From positions 1 to 64,000 of the forward strand of contig CAKPDP010000007.1 of the NCBI GenBank assembly GCA_934149105.1: 64,000 bases of DNA, given 5' to 3'. Made by a program: the position numbers and the translations under genes. This document shows, piece by piece, positions 44,589 to 53,607 of the stretch (position 1 is the first letter of the stretch; each line of letters starts with the position of its first letter). The notes beneath the pieces were generated by a model. It ran no database searches, was not told where the DNA came from, and saw only the letters and a program-made list of their open reading frames with translations. This DNA is from an uncultured Bacilli bacterium. Its GTDB lineage: Bacteria > Bacillota_I > Bacilli_A > RF39 > UBA660.

Positions 44589-45104
44589 CTACTTACTAAT
44601 AACCTCTATATCTTCTAACAAACTAACTACTATTTCCTCTTCTTTTTTATCTATCTTTTCTTCTACTATATCTATACCTAATTCTTTATCTTTCTTCTCC
44701 ATTTCTAAAATATTTATCTTACTACTAACAATAGGTCCTACCTCTTTAATAATATCCTTAACAAACTCATCCTTAGCTACCTTAACATTATAATAATCAC
44801 TATCAAAGTCCTTAAAATTAGATAATCTAACTACAAAAACATAATTATTATCTAAATTCTCTAACATATATTCTCTCTTATAATAAGTAATATCCCATAA
44901 ATATTTATCAAAATCATCAGAATTATCAAAAACAAGATCTACCCTTTGACCACTAATCTTTACTATTCTCTCTTCATTTTCTTTATTAGCAATCGCTACC
45001 AATTCATATTCCCCATCTATAGCCATAGCAACTATTCTCTTTTCCTTTAAACTACTAATAATCTTTTCTTTATCTTTCTTAGTATACTTAGTCACATTCA
45101 TCAC
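44589..45104 (-). CDS. Unknown soluble protein downstream of licD
   Basis: A 171-residue acidic protein, no signal or membrane helix. The first 110 residues show beta/alpha alternation (VAMAIDGEYELVAIANK); the last 40 are a Lys/Glu-rich helix (KKDKELGIDIVEEKIDKKEEEIVV). Family not recognised. The start codon lies within the end of licD (17-base overlap), so the two are coupled. Confidence 0.65.
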   Translation of the reverse strand: MMNVTKYTKKDKEKIISSLKEKRIVAMAIDGEYELVAIANKENEERIVKISGQRVDLVFDNSDDFDKYLWDITYYKREYMLENLDNNYVFVVRLSNFKDFDSDYYNVKVAKDEFVKDIIKEVGPIVSSKINILEMEKKDKELGIDIVEEKIDKKEEEIVVSLLEDIEVISK

Positions 45105-45942
45105 TCTCTAAACTAACATTCTTTAAATGTTTAGAAACTCTTCTCTCTACTGGTAATGTTTCTACATAACAAGTACCATTCCATTTTCTAAGACAATTAT
45201 CTCCATACCATTCTTTCATAATCTTTTCAATATGATTATAAGAATAATATTGTCTTCCCTCAAATTCATATAATTTAAAAGGATAAACATCTTCTTTTAA
45301 GAATACAGGTTCATTGAGAAATTTCTCCCAAGGAATATTTATTGGTTGAGAAACATATTTACTATCTTTATTTTTATCTCCATACTTACAAGCTATCTTT
45401 ACTACAAGATCCTTAAGAGGAACAGGATTAAATCCCAAATTATCTAACATAACTAACATTGGCATTAAAAATTTAACTTTCCCTCTATTAAATTCATCAA
45501 TAAACTTATTTTCTGATACATTATCATAAAGTACTATATCGACAAATAATCCATCTCCCTCACATCTATTACTAAGTAAAGTATTAACTTCTTTAACACA
45601 AGTATTTCTCTTTCTAATCTTCATTTGAGGAATTAATATATTATATCTCTTATCAGTTTCATAACAATGAAAATAAAATTCCGGACTTAGATCTCTTTTT
45701 AAAGCTTCTATAAAATCCTTATATTGACTTCTATTAATAATAACATCCATATCATCATCCCATGGAACAAAACCTTTATAATTACATATTCCTAAAGCTG
45801 ATCCTGCCATTAAACAATAATCAATATTATTCTTAACACATACTCTATGAATTTCATCCATTATTGTAAGTAACTCTAATTGAATATCTCTAATTTTAAT
45901 AATAGAGCCATCTTTTTTCTTAATTATATATTCATTTTCCAT
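45088..45942 (-). CDS. LicD family phosphotransferase
   Basis: A 284-residue protein. MAGSALGICNYKGFVPWDDDMDV holds the nucleotidyltransferase-fold GS motif (Gly47, Ser48) and the acidic metal residues (Asp62-64, Asp66). LicD proteins add phosphocholine or similar groups to surface glycans such as teichoic acids. No licA/B/C or other choline genes are nearby, so the group added is unknown. GGAGAAG before the ATG at 45942 sets the start. Confidence 0.88.
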   Translation of the reverse strand: MENEYIIKKKDGSIIKIRDIQLELLTIMDEIHRVCVKNNIDYCLMAGSALGICNYKGFVPWDDDMDVIINRSQYKDFIEALKRDLSPEFYFHCYETDKRYNILIPQMKIRKRNTCVKEVNTLLSNRCEGDGLFVDIVLYDNVSENKFIDEFNRGKVKFLMPMLVMLDNLGFNPVPLKDLVVKIACKYGDKNKDSKYVSQPINIPWEKFLNEPVFLKEDVYPFKLYEFEGRQYYSYNHIEKIMKEWYGDNCLRKWNGTCYVETLPVERRVSKHLKNVSLESDECD

Positions 45943-45962
45943 AATAAACTTCTCCATAATAC

Positions 45963-45991
45963 ATTATAACACGTCTACATCTATAAGTAAA
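45963..45991 (-). promoter_or_regulatory. Promoter of the licD group
   Basis: TTTACT (45986-45991), 17 bases, TATAAT (45963-45968) on the minus strand; the leader to the ribosome site is only a few bases. Confidence 0.65.
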
Positions 45992-46004
45992 TTATTTTAA
46001 AAAT

Positions 46005-46649
46005 CTATCCCTGTTTAACACTTATATACTTAACTCCTAACTTCAAATAAAAATCTCTTGCTCTAGGTAAATCAAACATTCTAGCTATTAATAAATTATA
46101 AAATTCATCTATTAAAATAATTGAACATAAAGTTATACTAATTATTAAAAACATATTACTAGGTAATTTCTTTGCTAAATAAAAGCATCCTGGAACTATA
46201 ACATACATCAAAAACAAGCTAGAAATCCCAAAAAACAAAACACTTCTTAAACACACAAATCCTTGAATATTTCCAAAGTTTAATATTTCGGTATTATAAT
46301 TCCAATACCTAAGACCATTACCAATAATATATATACATAATCCTGAAACATATTCTAATAGTCCACAGGTTACTAAACTAATTATAAAAAGCATCCCCGG
46401 TTTTTTTCTGATCTTATAAGTAAATAAATATACTATTATAGCCCCTATAGCATAAATATTGATCCAAGGTAAGAAATTACCTCCTCGATAATAAAAATAT
46501 TTCATTCCCCTATCAAAATAATAAAATATAAATTCATACAAAAAACCAAACATTCCTGCTATTACTATTATTAAACAAAAAATACCTACCATTGTTATTC
46601 TATCAAAAGAATGATCTTTATTTAAATAATTCTTATATTTCTCTTTCAT
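46005..46649 (-). CDS. CmpB-like putative ABC permease family membrane protein (PF06541-like)
   Basis: A protein of about 214 residues with five to six helices. GFLYEFIFYYFDRG, then YWNYNTEILNFGNIQGFVCLRSVLFF follows the PF06541 pattern (W-Y, G.ICL...L.F). It resembles the plus-strand gene at 62076. Despite the family name, no ABC ATPase is nearby and the function is unknown. The ATG at 46649 with GGAAG before it is preferred to the GTG upstream. Confidence 0.65.
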   Translation of the reverse strand: MKEKYKNYLNKDHSFDRITMVGIFCLIIVIAGMFGFLYEFIFYYFDRGMKYFYYRGGNFLPWINIYAIGAIIVYLFTYKIRKKPGMLFIISLVTCGLLEYVSGLCIYIIGNGLRYWNYNTEILNFGNIQGFVCLRSVLFFGISSLFLMYVIVPGCFYLAKKLPSNMFLIISITLCSIILIDEFYNLLIARMFDLPRARDFYLKLGVKYISVKQG

Positions 46650-46722
46650 ACTACCAACTTCCACTTCTTATTTATTTTACTCATCCAGTATATCATACTA
46701 AAAACAATAAGTAAATTCCTAT

Positions 46723-46830
46723 CTAACTTCCTTCTCTATCCACTCTAAATAATCCTTATTTATACTTTTAATCTCATATACAGCATATTCAAAACATTTG
46801 TAACCGTGTATTTTATTATTATAGTATTTT
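46723..46830 (-). pseudogene. Possible C-terminal gene fragment
   Basis: One minus-strand frame stays open for about 35 codons with coding-like composition (YKCFEYAVYEIKSINKDY) and ends in TAG, but has no start codon and a stop directly before it. Probably the tail of a lost gene; the family is not recognised. Confidence 0.3.
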
Positions 46831-46865
46831 TATTTTTCTTTCTTCTTCGCAAATATTTCTTAGTA

Positions 46866-47252
46866 TTAATTATTAAATCTTAATAAATAACCATCTGGAT
46901 CCTGAACTAAAAATTCTTTATCCTCTGATACACAATCATTAACTCTATATTCATGAACCTCTAAATCTAAAAATAATTTTACTTCCTTGGTCACTAATTT
47001 ATCATAAAATTCTTCAATATTATTTACTGTCATACTAATATTTATTCCTCTACCATAAGGATACTCTAACTTTCCTGTATTCCAATTATTATTCACTTCT
47101 TGGATCATAATTTGATTACCTTCTAATTGTAAAAAACAAAATTTATCTTCTTTTCTCTCATACTTAATCTCAAACCCTAACAATAAATAAAATTTCTTAC
47201 TAACTTCTATATTAGAAACACTTAATTCTGGTATTAAACTATTAAACTTCAT
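46866..47252 (-). CDS. VOC-superfamily protein (glyoxalase/bleomycin resistance-like)
   Basis: A 128-residue protein with the paired beta-alpha-beta-beta-beta repeats. LIPELSVSNIEVSKKFYLLLGFEIKYE and FLVQDPDGYLLRF are the start and end motifs of bleomycin-resistance-like members, but typical metal His residues are not evident. A binding or resistance role is possible; the substrate is unknown. The ATG two codons inside the longest frame is preferred (AGAAGG upstream). Confidence 0.8.
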   Translation of the reverse strand: MKFNSLIPELSVSNIEVSKKFYLLLGFEIKYERKEDKFCFLQLEGNQIMIQEVNNNWNTGKLEYPYGRGINISMTVNNIEEFYDKLVTKEVKLFLDLEVHEYRVNDCVSEDKEFLVQDPDGYLLRFNN

Positions 47253-47322
47253 AAGCAATAACCTTCTCTCTAATAATCTTAATAAATTTATCTAATCTGA
47301 TTATAGCATCTTCTCTTAACAT
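47242..47322 (-). CDS. 26-codon frame overlapping the VOC gene start
   Basis: ATG 47322 with AAAGGAATAG upstream gives a 26-residue basic peptide (MLREDAIIRLDKFIKII and on) that ends in TAA past the VOC start, as a coupled leader would. A TGCTATAAT box inside it argues that the VOC mRNA may begin later. Uncertain. Confidence 0.2.
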   Translation of the reverse strand: MLREDAIIRLDKFIKIIREKVIAYEV

Positions 47323-47367
47323 TTTCTATTCCTTTCTTAATAATCATCTTTTCAATTCTTAATAGTT

Positions 47368-47396
47368 TAAAAAATGCAAATCATTTCTGATTTGCC
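47368..47396 (-). terminator. Terminator of the CX5C lipoprotein gene
   Basis: Stem GCAAATCA/TGATTTGC with a 4-base loop, then an A-T6 run on the minus strand. Confidence 0.75.
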
Positions 47397-47406
47397 CTTT
47401 CATATT

Positions 47407-47880
47407 CTAATTACTTTTAGAAAAATAAATATAATTATTAAGCCATTTTTCAAACTCATTAGCATCCTGATATTTATCTAAATCCTCATCATCATTAGCG
47501 TCCAAATAAGTAATAATCTTTCCATTCTCAATAATAATTATTGTTGGAGCATAATTAACAGTTTCATAAAAGTCTGTTTTCTTAAATTCTTCAAAAGAAA
47601 TAGATAAAAAATCTATCTTATACTTTTTCATAAATTTTTGAAATATATCTTCGCAAGGAACACTTAAAGTACAATAATTATTATAAGTAAATAATATATA
47701 ATTTTCCTTATCTAACTTAGATAAATCACTACTATTAATATCTATAAAATTACCCTTACTATAATATTTATCACTTAAATAAATCCTTGTAATATCATCA
47801 TCTTGCTTCATCTTTTTAGAACACCCCGTTGCTAATATTACAAAAACACTAACTACAATAATAACTATCTTTTTAATCAT
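47407..47880 (-). CDS. Thioredoxin-fold lipoprotein with CX5C
   Basis: A 157-residue protein with a lipobox ILATGC (lipid-modified Cys20). NNYCTLSVPCEDIF (Cys70, Cys76) is in the active-site place of a thioredoxin fold, but the spacing is five residues instead of two. YAPTIIIIENGKI gives the cis-Pro strand. An extracytoplasmic thiol protein of unknown activity. The ATG at 47880 lies within the end of the rhodanese-like gene (8-base overlap), GGAGAAGAG before it. Confidence 0.75.
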   Translation of the reverse strand: MIKKIVIIVVSVFVILATGCSKKMKQDDDITRIYLSDKYYSKGNFIDINSSDLSKLDKENYILFTYNNYCTLSVPCEDIFQKFMKKYKIDFLSISFEEFKKTDFYETVNYAPTIIIIENGKIITYLDANDDEDLDKYQDANEFEKWLNNYIYFSKSN

Positions 47881-48568
47881 TATTAATCTCTTCTCCAAAA
47901 TTTTCTAGATCAATATCATGATAAGTTACTTTCCAAAAATCATACGTTGTTTTATCATTAATAGTTTTTTTAATTTGAATATTATTCTTTCCCTTATAAT
48001 ACCAGTAACCACCAACATTATAAATTTTATTTTCATCCCATCCTAGTGCTACTAAAAGTTTTTTAGTCATTCCAGCATATCCTCCTCCTCCACACATTAA
48101 GAAAATATACTTATCCTTAGGAAAATAATATTCCAAATAATCTAATGATTCATCGTAATTAGCCTTATATGTTCCATCTTCATTTTGCGTAAATAAAGTT
48201 TTTCCTTTATAACTATCTCCAACTGCCTCTGGTAATCCCTTTACTTCTGTTAGTAAAGGATATGGCACCACTTCAAATCCTTTAATTATTCCCGATAAAT
48301 AAGAATCTCCTCCAATTGCCGAATAATTTCCCGGATCTACTAACATTCTCATATCCCTGTACACTGAATCTTTACGATTTAAATATTTATCTATTGTTGC
48401 TTCATTAATATTTTTATCGATTCCTAACTGTCCTCTTTCTCCTCCTGTTAATTCTGGTTTAGGTAAAGATTCCAATCTAGCATTGTCATTAAAAAGTAAC
48501 AAACTACCTAAACCACCCATTAATAAACTTATAATAATTATACTTATTATCATCACTTTCTTTTTCAT
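47873..48568 (-). CDS. Membrane-anchored rhodanese-like protein
   Basis: A 231-residue protein with an N-terminal helix (about 4-26), then an outside domain. YRDMRMLVDPGNYSAIGG corresponds to the rhodanese D-x-R-x-x-x-x-Y region, and FLMCGGGGYAGMTKKLLVALGW to the active loop with Cys159. The loop is longer than usual and Gly-rich. Rhodaneses carry persulfide sulfur. It is coupled to the CX5C lipoprotein gene, suggesting a joint thiol or sulfur reaction outside the membrane. Confidence 0.75.
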   Translation of the reverse strand: MKKKVMIISIIIISLLMGGLGSLLLFNDNARLESLPKPELTGGERGQLGIDKNINEATIDKYLNRKDSVYRDMRMLVDPGNYSAIGGDSYLSGIIKGFEVVPYPLLTEVKGLPEAVGDSYKGKTLFTQNEDGTYKANYDESLDYLEYYFPKDKYIFLMCGGGGYAGMTKKLLVALGWDENKIYNVGGYWYYKGKNNIQIKKTINDKTTYDFWKVTYHDIDLENFGEEINND

Positions 48569-48632
48569 AACATATCTCCCTTCTCTCCCATACTATCATT
48601 ATTATTTTCTAAATCCTATAACTTAAGAGTTG

Positions 48633-48656
48633 AAAAAGCTCAACTTTACGTTGAGC
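48633..48656 (-). terminator. Terminator of the XRE regulator gene
   Basis: Seven-bp stem GCTCAAC/GTTGAGC with a 5-base loop and T5 on the minus strand, abutting the stop codon. Confidence 0.75.
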
Positions 48657-49364
48657 CTATTCTGAACAATTATCATTTAATTTTAATGGTATTTTATATG
48701 TTACAATTTTATCATCTTGATCTATAGCTTCTATTTCTAAATAAAGACTATCATTATTATAATATTTACAAGTCTGAACATAATTATCAATATTTATTTT
48801 TAAATCTTTTAAATACTCTTCTAAAGTAATATTACTACTATTTGCCTTACAACTACTTATCTTTGTACTTACAGTATTATTTTTTTCATACAAATTACAC
48901 TCGAGATTCTTATAAATATTAGTATCATTCCCTCCACAATAAGTTATATGAGAAATATAAATAGAAGCTTTTTCTTTATCATAAGCCATACTACCTGATA
49001 CCGTAAATTCCTTACAAGTTGTCGATAGTGTTTTAAAGTCAAACGATTTATGATTAGTATTGTCTATTCCTATTATTATTCCTCCTATTAAAATAATTAT
49101 TATTAAGCTAGTTAATTCAACCAGTAAAATTCTCTTTCTTTTTTTCTTCTTAATTAGAATTTCTCCATCTAATATTTCTTCTACACTTATATTAAAATCT
49201 TTACTCATTTGTCTAATTAAAGTTATTTCTGGAAGATTAATTCCATTTTCCCACTTACTTACAGCCTGATAAGTTACTCCATACTTAGAAGCTAACTGTT
49301 GCTGCGTTAAGTTATTATCTTTTCTCAATTTTTTAATAAATTTACCAACTTTTTCTGGATTCAA
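48657..49364 (-). CDS. Membrane-bound XRE-family regulator
   Basis: A protein of about 235 residues. An N-terminal helix-turn-helix (about 5-60; LTQQQLASKYGVTYQAVSKWE), a basic stretch (KKKKRKR), one helix (about 82-100), then a 130-residue outside domain with several Cys (CKEF, YCGG, LECN, SCKAN, TCKYY, DNCS). DNA binding in the cytoplasm linked to a sensor outside is likely. TTG at 49364 (GGTGAT before it) is taken as start; a GTG four codons earlier is possible. It lies upstream of the rhodanese/thiol lipoprotein pair, separated by a terminator. Confidence 0.75.
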   Translation of the reverse strand: MNPEKVGKFIKKLRKDNNLTQQQLASKYGVTYQAVSKWENGINLPEITLIRQMSKDFNISVEEILDGEILIKKKKRKRILLVELTSLIIIILIGGIIIGIDNTNHKSFDFKTLSTTCKEFTVSGSMAYDKEKASIYISHITYCGGNDTNIYKNLECNLYEKNNTVSTKISSCKANSSNITLEEYLKDLKINIDNYVQTCKYYNNDSLYLEIEAIDQDDKIVTYKIPLKLNDNCSE

Positions 49365-49450
49365 AATTATCACCACTCACTACCTATCAAAATCATTACT
49401 TTATCTATCTAACTCTTCTTTTATCTTAATTTATATCTTATAAATCCAAA

Positions 49451-49711
49451 CTATTCCAAAATATAAGAAGCTGATTTACATATTACAATATTAGTTTCCA
49501 TACATTCATTTAGATCCCTAATATTTCAACTATGATATTTATATAGATTCTGTTTATCCCCACTTCTACCAAATGGCATAAATTTCACATTAAAAGTAAA
49601 TCTTTTTCCTAAATTTAAATATACATATCTAATTATTTCTACTTCCGTCATTTCAGGATTATCTATTCTATATCTTTTTATCTGCTCTACATATTTGTCT
49701 AAATTATTCAT
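49451..49711 (-). pseudogene. Decayed transglutaminase-like gene
   Basis: The first frame gives 61 residues (VEIIRYVYLNLGKRFTFNVKF, then KYHS) to TGA at 49526. Read past it as Trp, the frame goes on coherently as NIRDLNECMETNIVICKSAS before TAG at 49451; IVICKSASY resembles the catalytic Cys segment of transglutaminase-like domains. The remaining protein is missing. So this looks like a dying gene with two nonsense codons and a lost 3' part. Confidence 0.5.
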
Positions 49712-49794
49712 CTCATCCCCCTTTGATCTAACTATTTAAAATCATCATCATTTCTTCAATCATAATTATTTTTCATCTTTTTCTTAAAGATATT

Positions 49795-51996
49795 CTATCT
49801 CTCCTTCCAACTTTTTAATTTTAAAGCATTTATTATAACCGTAAAACTAGATAGTGTCATTGCTAGACCTGCAATCATAGGGTTCATAGAAATATTCATA
49901 AATTCTAATAATCCACCCGCTACTGGTATCATACAAGCATTATAAAAGAATGCCCAAAATAAATTACCCTTTATATTACTTAATGTTTTCTTACTTATAT
50001 CAAATAAATTATATATCGCCTTTAAATCATTTCTCATCAAAATAACATCAGCAGAATCAATTGCTATATCGATAGCAGAATTTAAACTAACCCCTATATC
50101 AGCTTGAGATAAACTTGGAGCATCATTTATTCCATCACCTACCATCATTATCTTTAATCCTTGTTCTTTTAATTTCTTAATCTTATTTGCTTTATCCTTA
50201 GGTGATACATTAGCTATTACCTCTTCAATGCCAATACTTTTAGCAATTATATTGGCAGTAATTTCATTATCTCCTGTTAACATAATAATTCTCTTATTCA
50301 TTTCTTTTAATTTACCTATAACTATTTTTGCATTATCCCTAATAATATCTTTAACCCCAATAAGAGCCACAATTTTTTTATTTTCTACCACATAAACAAT
50401 ACTATTTCCTTCCAAAGATAATTCTTTTTCTTTGAAAGAAATATCCTTATCTATCTTTAAGTTATCCAATATTTTACTGTTTCCTATCAAGTATTCCTTT
50501 TTCTTAACAATTCCCTTTAATCCTACTCCCGCAATATTTTCAAATTTATTAACATCAAAAATTTTCAAATTATGTTCTTCAGCATAACTATTAAAAGCAC
50601 TAGCAATTGGATGAGTTGATTTATTTTCCAATGATGCTACAATCTCTATCAAATCCTTATCTGAATAAACAGAATTATTTATTATTTTTGCTATTCTTAA
50701 ATTACCATAAGTTAATGTACCTGTTTTATCAAATACTACTATATCAATTTTATTAGCATTTTCAAGTATTTCTGATTTTTTTACCAATATTCCATTCTTA
50801 GCACATAATCCTTCACTAACTACTATCGCCAGCGGAGTCGCAAGCCCCAATGCACAAGGACAAGCACAAACTAGTACTGTTACAAAATAAACAACAGCCT
50901 CTCCCAAACTAAATCCTAATATCAAATGAGCAATAAATGTTATAACTGCTAAAAATATAACAACCGGAACAAATATTCCACTTACTTTATCGGCAATTCT
51001 AGCAATTGGGGCCTTTGTATTCGTTGCTTCCACTACTAACCTAACTATCTCTGATATTGTTGAATCTTTCCCTATATTTTCAGCCTTATATAAAACTTCT
51101 CCATCTAGATTTATAGAACCCGCTACTACTCTATCATCTACACTTTTTTTTACAGGTATTGATTCTCCACTTATAAATGATTCATCGACATGGGTGCTTC
51201 CCTTTACTATACTTCCATCAACTGCAAATCTATTTCCTGGTTTAACAATCAAAGTATCTCCTTTTTTCACTTCATCAATAGAAACTTCCTTTTCTTTATT
51301 ATCCTTGAATAATATTGCTACTTTAGGAGTAATAGTCACTAACCCCTTTATAGCGTCCTTTGTCTTCTCTTTGTTAATACCGTCTATATATCTACCAAAT
51401 TTAATCAAATAAAGAACAACACAAACACTTTCAAAATATAAATCTTCTATATACTCTTTATTTCCTTTTAAAATCATAATCATATTAAAAGTACTAAATA
51501 GAAAACTTGAAATAATCCCTAATGTAACCAATGTATCCATATTAGGTGATTTATATCTAATATTCTTAATACCATTAATAATAATATCTCTCCCAAAATA
51601 GATAAAATATAAACTAAAGATAAATAAACATACTGCATAATTTACAGGATGATTCATCATATTTAGAAAAGGTATTACTGGTAAATGTATCATATGTGCC
51701 ATTGAAATATATAAAACTAATAAAGCCAGTACTCCATTAACTATAAAATAACCATTCTTATTAATATTTTTATTTACTTGTTCATCATATATTCCTAATG
51801 AGTTAAATCCTGCTTCTTTTACAAATCTATTTAAATCATCTATACTAATATCATCTTCATAACTTATACTTGCTGAAGACATTACCAAATTCACTAAAGC
51901 ATCATCTATCCCTTTTTGTTTTAATAAATATTTTTCTAAACTTGCCGAACAAGCACTACAAGTCATACCCTCTATTTTTAACATTATCTTCTTCAT
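49795..51996 (-). CDS. copA: Copper-type P1B ATPase
   Basis: A 733-residue protein. One HMA domain (GMTCSAC, Cys13 and Cys16), eight helices with the CPC motif (VLVCACPCALGLATPL), phosphorylated DKTGTLTYG, HP motif (STHPIA) and GDGINDAPSL. These are the copper/silver exporter marks (CopA); it pumps Cu(I) out of the cytoplasm. The 100-base upstream gap has TTGACA followed 17 bases later by TAAGAA as a possible promoter, but no clear CsoR or CopY site and no regulator gene next to it. Confidence 0.92.
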   Translation of the reverse strand: MKKIMLKIEGMTCSACSASLEKYLLKQKGIDDALVNLVMSSASISYEDDISIDDLNRFVKEAGFNSLGIYDEQVNKNINKNGYFIVNGVLALLVLYISMAHMIHLPVIPFLNMMNHPVNYAVCLFIFSLYFIYFGRDIIINGIKNIRYKSPNMDTLVTLGIISSFLFSTFNMIMILKGNKEYIEDLYFESVCVVLYLIKFGRYIDGINKEKTKDAIKGLVTITPKVAILFKDNKEKEVSIDEVKKGDTLIVKPGNRFAVDGSIVKGSTHVDESFISGESIPVKKSVDDRVVAGSINLDGEVLYKAENIGKDSTISEIVRLVVEATNTKAPIARIADKVSGIFVPVVIFLAVITFIAHLILGFSLGEAVVYFVTVLVCACPCALGLATPLAIVVSEGLCAKNGILVKKSEILENANKIDIVVFDKTGTLTYGNLRIAKIINNSVYSDKDLIEIVASLENKSTHPIASAFNSYAEEHNLKIFDVNKFENIAGVGLKGIVKKKEYLIGNSKILDNLKIDKDISFKEKELSLEGNSIVYVVENKKIVALIGVKDIIRDNAKIVIGKLKEMNKRIIMLTGDNEITANIIAKSIGIEEVIANVSPKDKANKIKKLKEQGLKIMMVGDGINDAPSLSQADIGVSLNSAIDIAIDSADVILMRNDLKAIYNLFDISKKTLSNIKGNLFWAFFYNACMIPVAGGLLEFMNISMNPMIAGLAMTLSSFTVIINALKLKSWKER

Positions 51997-52103
51997 TCTG
52001 TCACCTCAATTAAGTCTCCCAATTAATTCCACTATTTCAAGATCATTATTCTTAATATTTCTAACAATACATGTCAACATCAGTAATAATATCATAATCT
52101 AAA

Positions 52104-52592
52104 TTACAATTCTACAACATTCACTTGATTTCCATGTTCTTTAACAATACCAATTAAATCTTCTACCTTTAACCATACCGTTGCCGTATTATCATTTGGA
52201 TGTACTCCAATTAATCCTTTATCATCTAAAAATTCTTTATCCAAATAAAATATTACTTTTAAATCTTTATCATTTAAAATCCCTAAAGGTGTAACTGAAC
52301 CAGGTCTTAAATTCATAATATCCATAAGATCATCCTGAGAAGCAAAGCTCAAAGAACGAGTATTATTCTTTTTCTTAAATTCTTTAAAATCAACATTTTT
52401 ATTACCTTTAACAGTTATAAGATAATAATTTCTTTTCTTATCATCTTTAACAAAAAGATTTTTTCCATCTCTCTCTATATATGGTAAATCAATATTCTTT
52501 AATTCTTCCATATTAAATACTGCTTTATGCTCTGTAATTTCATACCATATGTTTCTATTATTTAAAAAATCATATATTTGTTGTTTATTCAT
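52104..52592 (-). CDS. Prolyl-tRNA deacylase-like editing protein (ProX/PrdX type)
   Basis: A 162-residue YbaK/ProRS-INS fold protein. HKAVFNMEEL, KGNKNVDFKEFKK (with the conserved Lys), LRPGSVTPLGIL and GVHPNDNTATVWL match the PrdX/ProXp-ala group, which removes Ala wrongly attached to tRNA-Pro. Cytoplasmic. Stand-alone gene. Confidence 0.87.
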   Translation of the reverse strand: MNKQQIYDFLNNRNIWYEITEHKAVFNMEELKNIDLPYIERDGKNLFVKDDKKRNYYLITVKGNKNVDFKEFKKKNNTRSLSFASQDDLMDIMNLRPGSVTPLGILNDKDLKVIFYLDKEFLDDKGLIGVHPNDNTATVWLKVEDLIGIVKEHGNQVNVVEL

Positions 52593-52647
52593 AGTCTCAT
52601 CCCTTTTAACAACTTACTATTTTTCTATAAAATTATAAACTAACTAT

Positions 52648-53391
52648 TTAACTAAACAATAATGGTACATTTCCATATATTATTATTCTCAGTATTCCTA
52701 TAATCACTAAATGTAACGGATAATATAAATAGAAAAACCATTTCATCCAATTTAATTTGCCTTTTTCACCATTATAAATATTTAATAGTGGGTACACTAA
52801 AATAACTGCCAATGTAATTAATCCATAAGTTTTACTTACAAATAAATATGAAATAATTGCATAAATTAAAATCCAAAAACTCATACTTACAATTTGCTTT
52901 TTTACATCACCTCGATTAGAGTACATAGACAAAATTATCATTACTGCTATACAACTCCAATCAGCTGAAAAAGTTATAATATTTATTAAAATAACTACTA
53001 ACCATTTTTGCCATTCTTTTAAATTAGTTTTTTTATTTGTAACATAAAGAGCAATTACTGCCCAAGCTAAAGACCACATAATACTTGTCTGATTAAAAAT
53101 ACTTCCTGAACTAAATGGTACATAATTTATTCCAAAGGCAAAACAATATGCGAAATGAGATATTATTGCAAATCCAAATAGCCTTAAAATATATTTTTTT
53201 AAATTTTTAGTATAATAAAATCCTTCACAAATAAAGAAAAACATAATAGGAGCGGTTAATCTACCAATTATATGTAAGATATTTGAAATTATATTATTGG
53301 GCATTCCTGGATAGATTAAATCAGCAATATGATCAATTGTCATCGCAATAATTGCTATTAATTTCAAATGATTAGAATTCATTTTTTTCAT
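52648..53391 (-). CDS. TraX family membrane protein
   Basis: A 247-residue protein with seven to eight helices. LKLIAIIAMTIDHIADLIYP and IIGRLTAPIMFFFICEGFYYTKN are the TraX signature. The F-plasmid TraX acetylates pilin; chromosomal relatives in Firmicutes are common and probably acylate some other surface molecule. Given the Tad pilus in this window a link is tempting but unsupported. Confidence 0.88.
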   Translation of the reverse strand: MKKMNSNHLKLIAIIAMTIDHIADLIYPGMPNNIISNILHIIGRLTAPIMFFFICEGFYYTKNLKKYILRLFGFAIISHFAYCFAFGINYVPFSSGSIFNQTSIMWSLAWAVIALYVTNKKTNLKEWQKWLVVILINIITFSADWSCIAVMIILSMYSNRGDVKKQIVSMSFWILIYAIISYLFVSKTYGLITLAVILVYPLLNIYNGEKGKLNWMKWFFYLYYPLHLVIIGILRIIIYGNVPLLFS

Positions 53392-53607
53392 TACATCACC
53401 AACCTAACAAATTATTATTTATCTTTACTACTTTTAGATATATATGCTACAGTCAAAATTATACCAACAAGATTACAAGCAATTGATAATCCTAATAAAA
53501 AAGCACTACTAAAATTACCAAATTACTATTCCCCCCTTCTAGATATCATTCATACCTTTTATTTTATCTCCATTTTAAAAATTACTTTCTCATTAAAAAC
53601 TAAAGCT

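Noticed and set aside
52010..52100. 29-codon frame before copA ending in TGA
   Set aside because: No ribosome site, and it overlaps the probable copA promoter.
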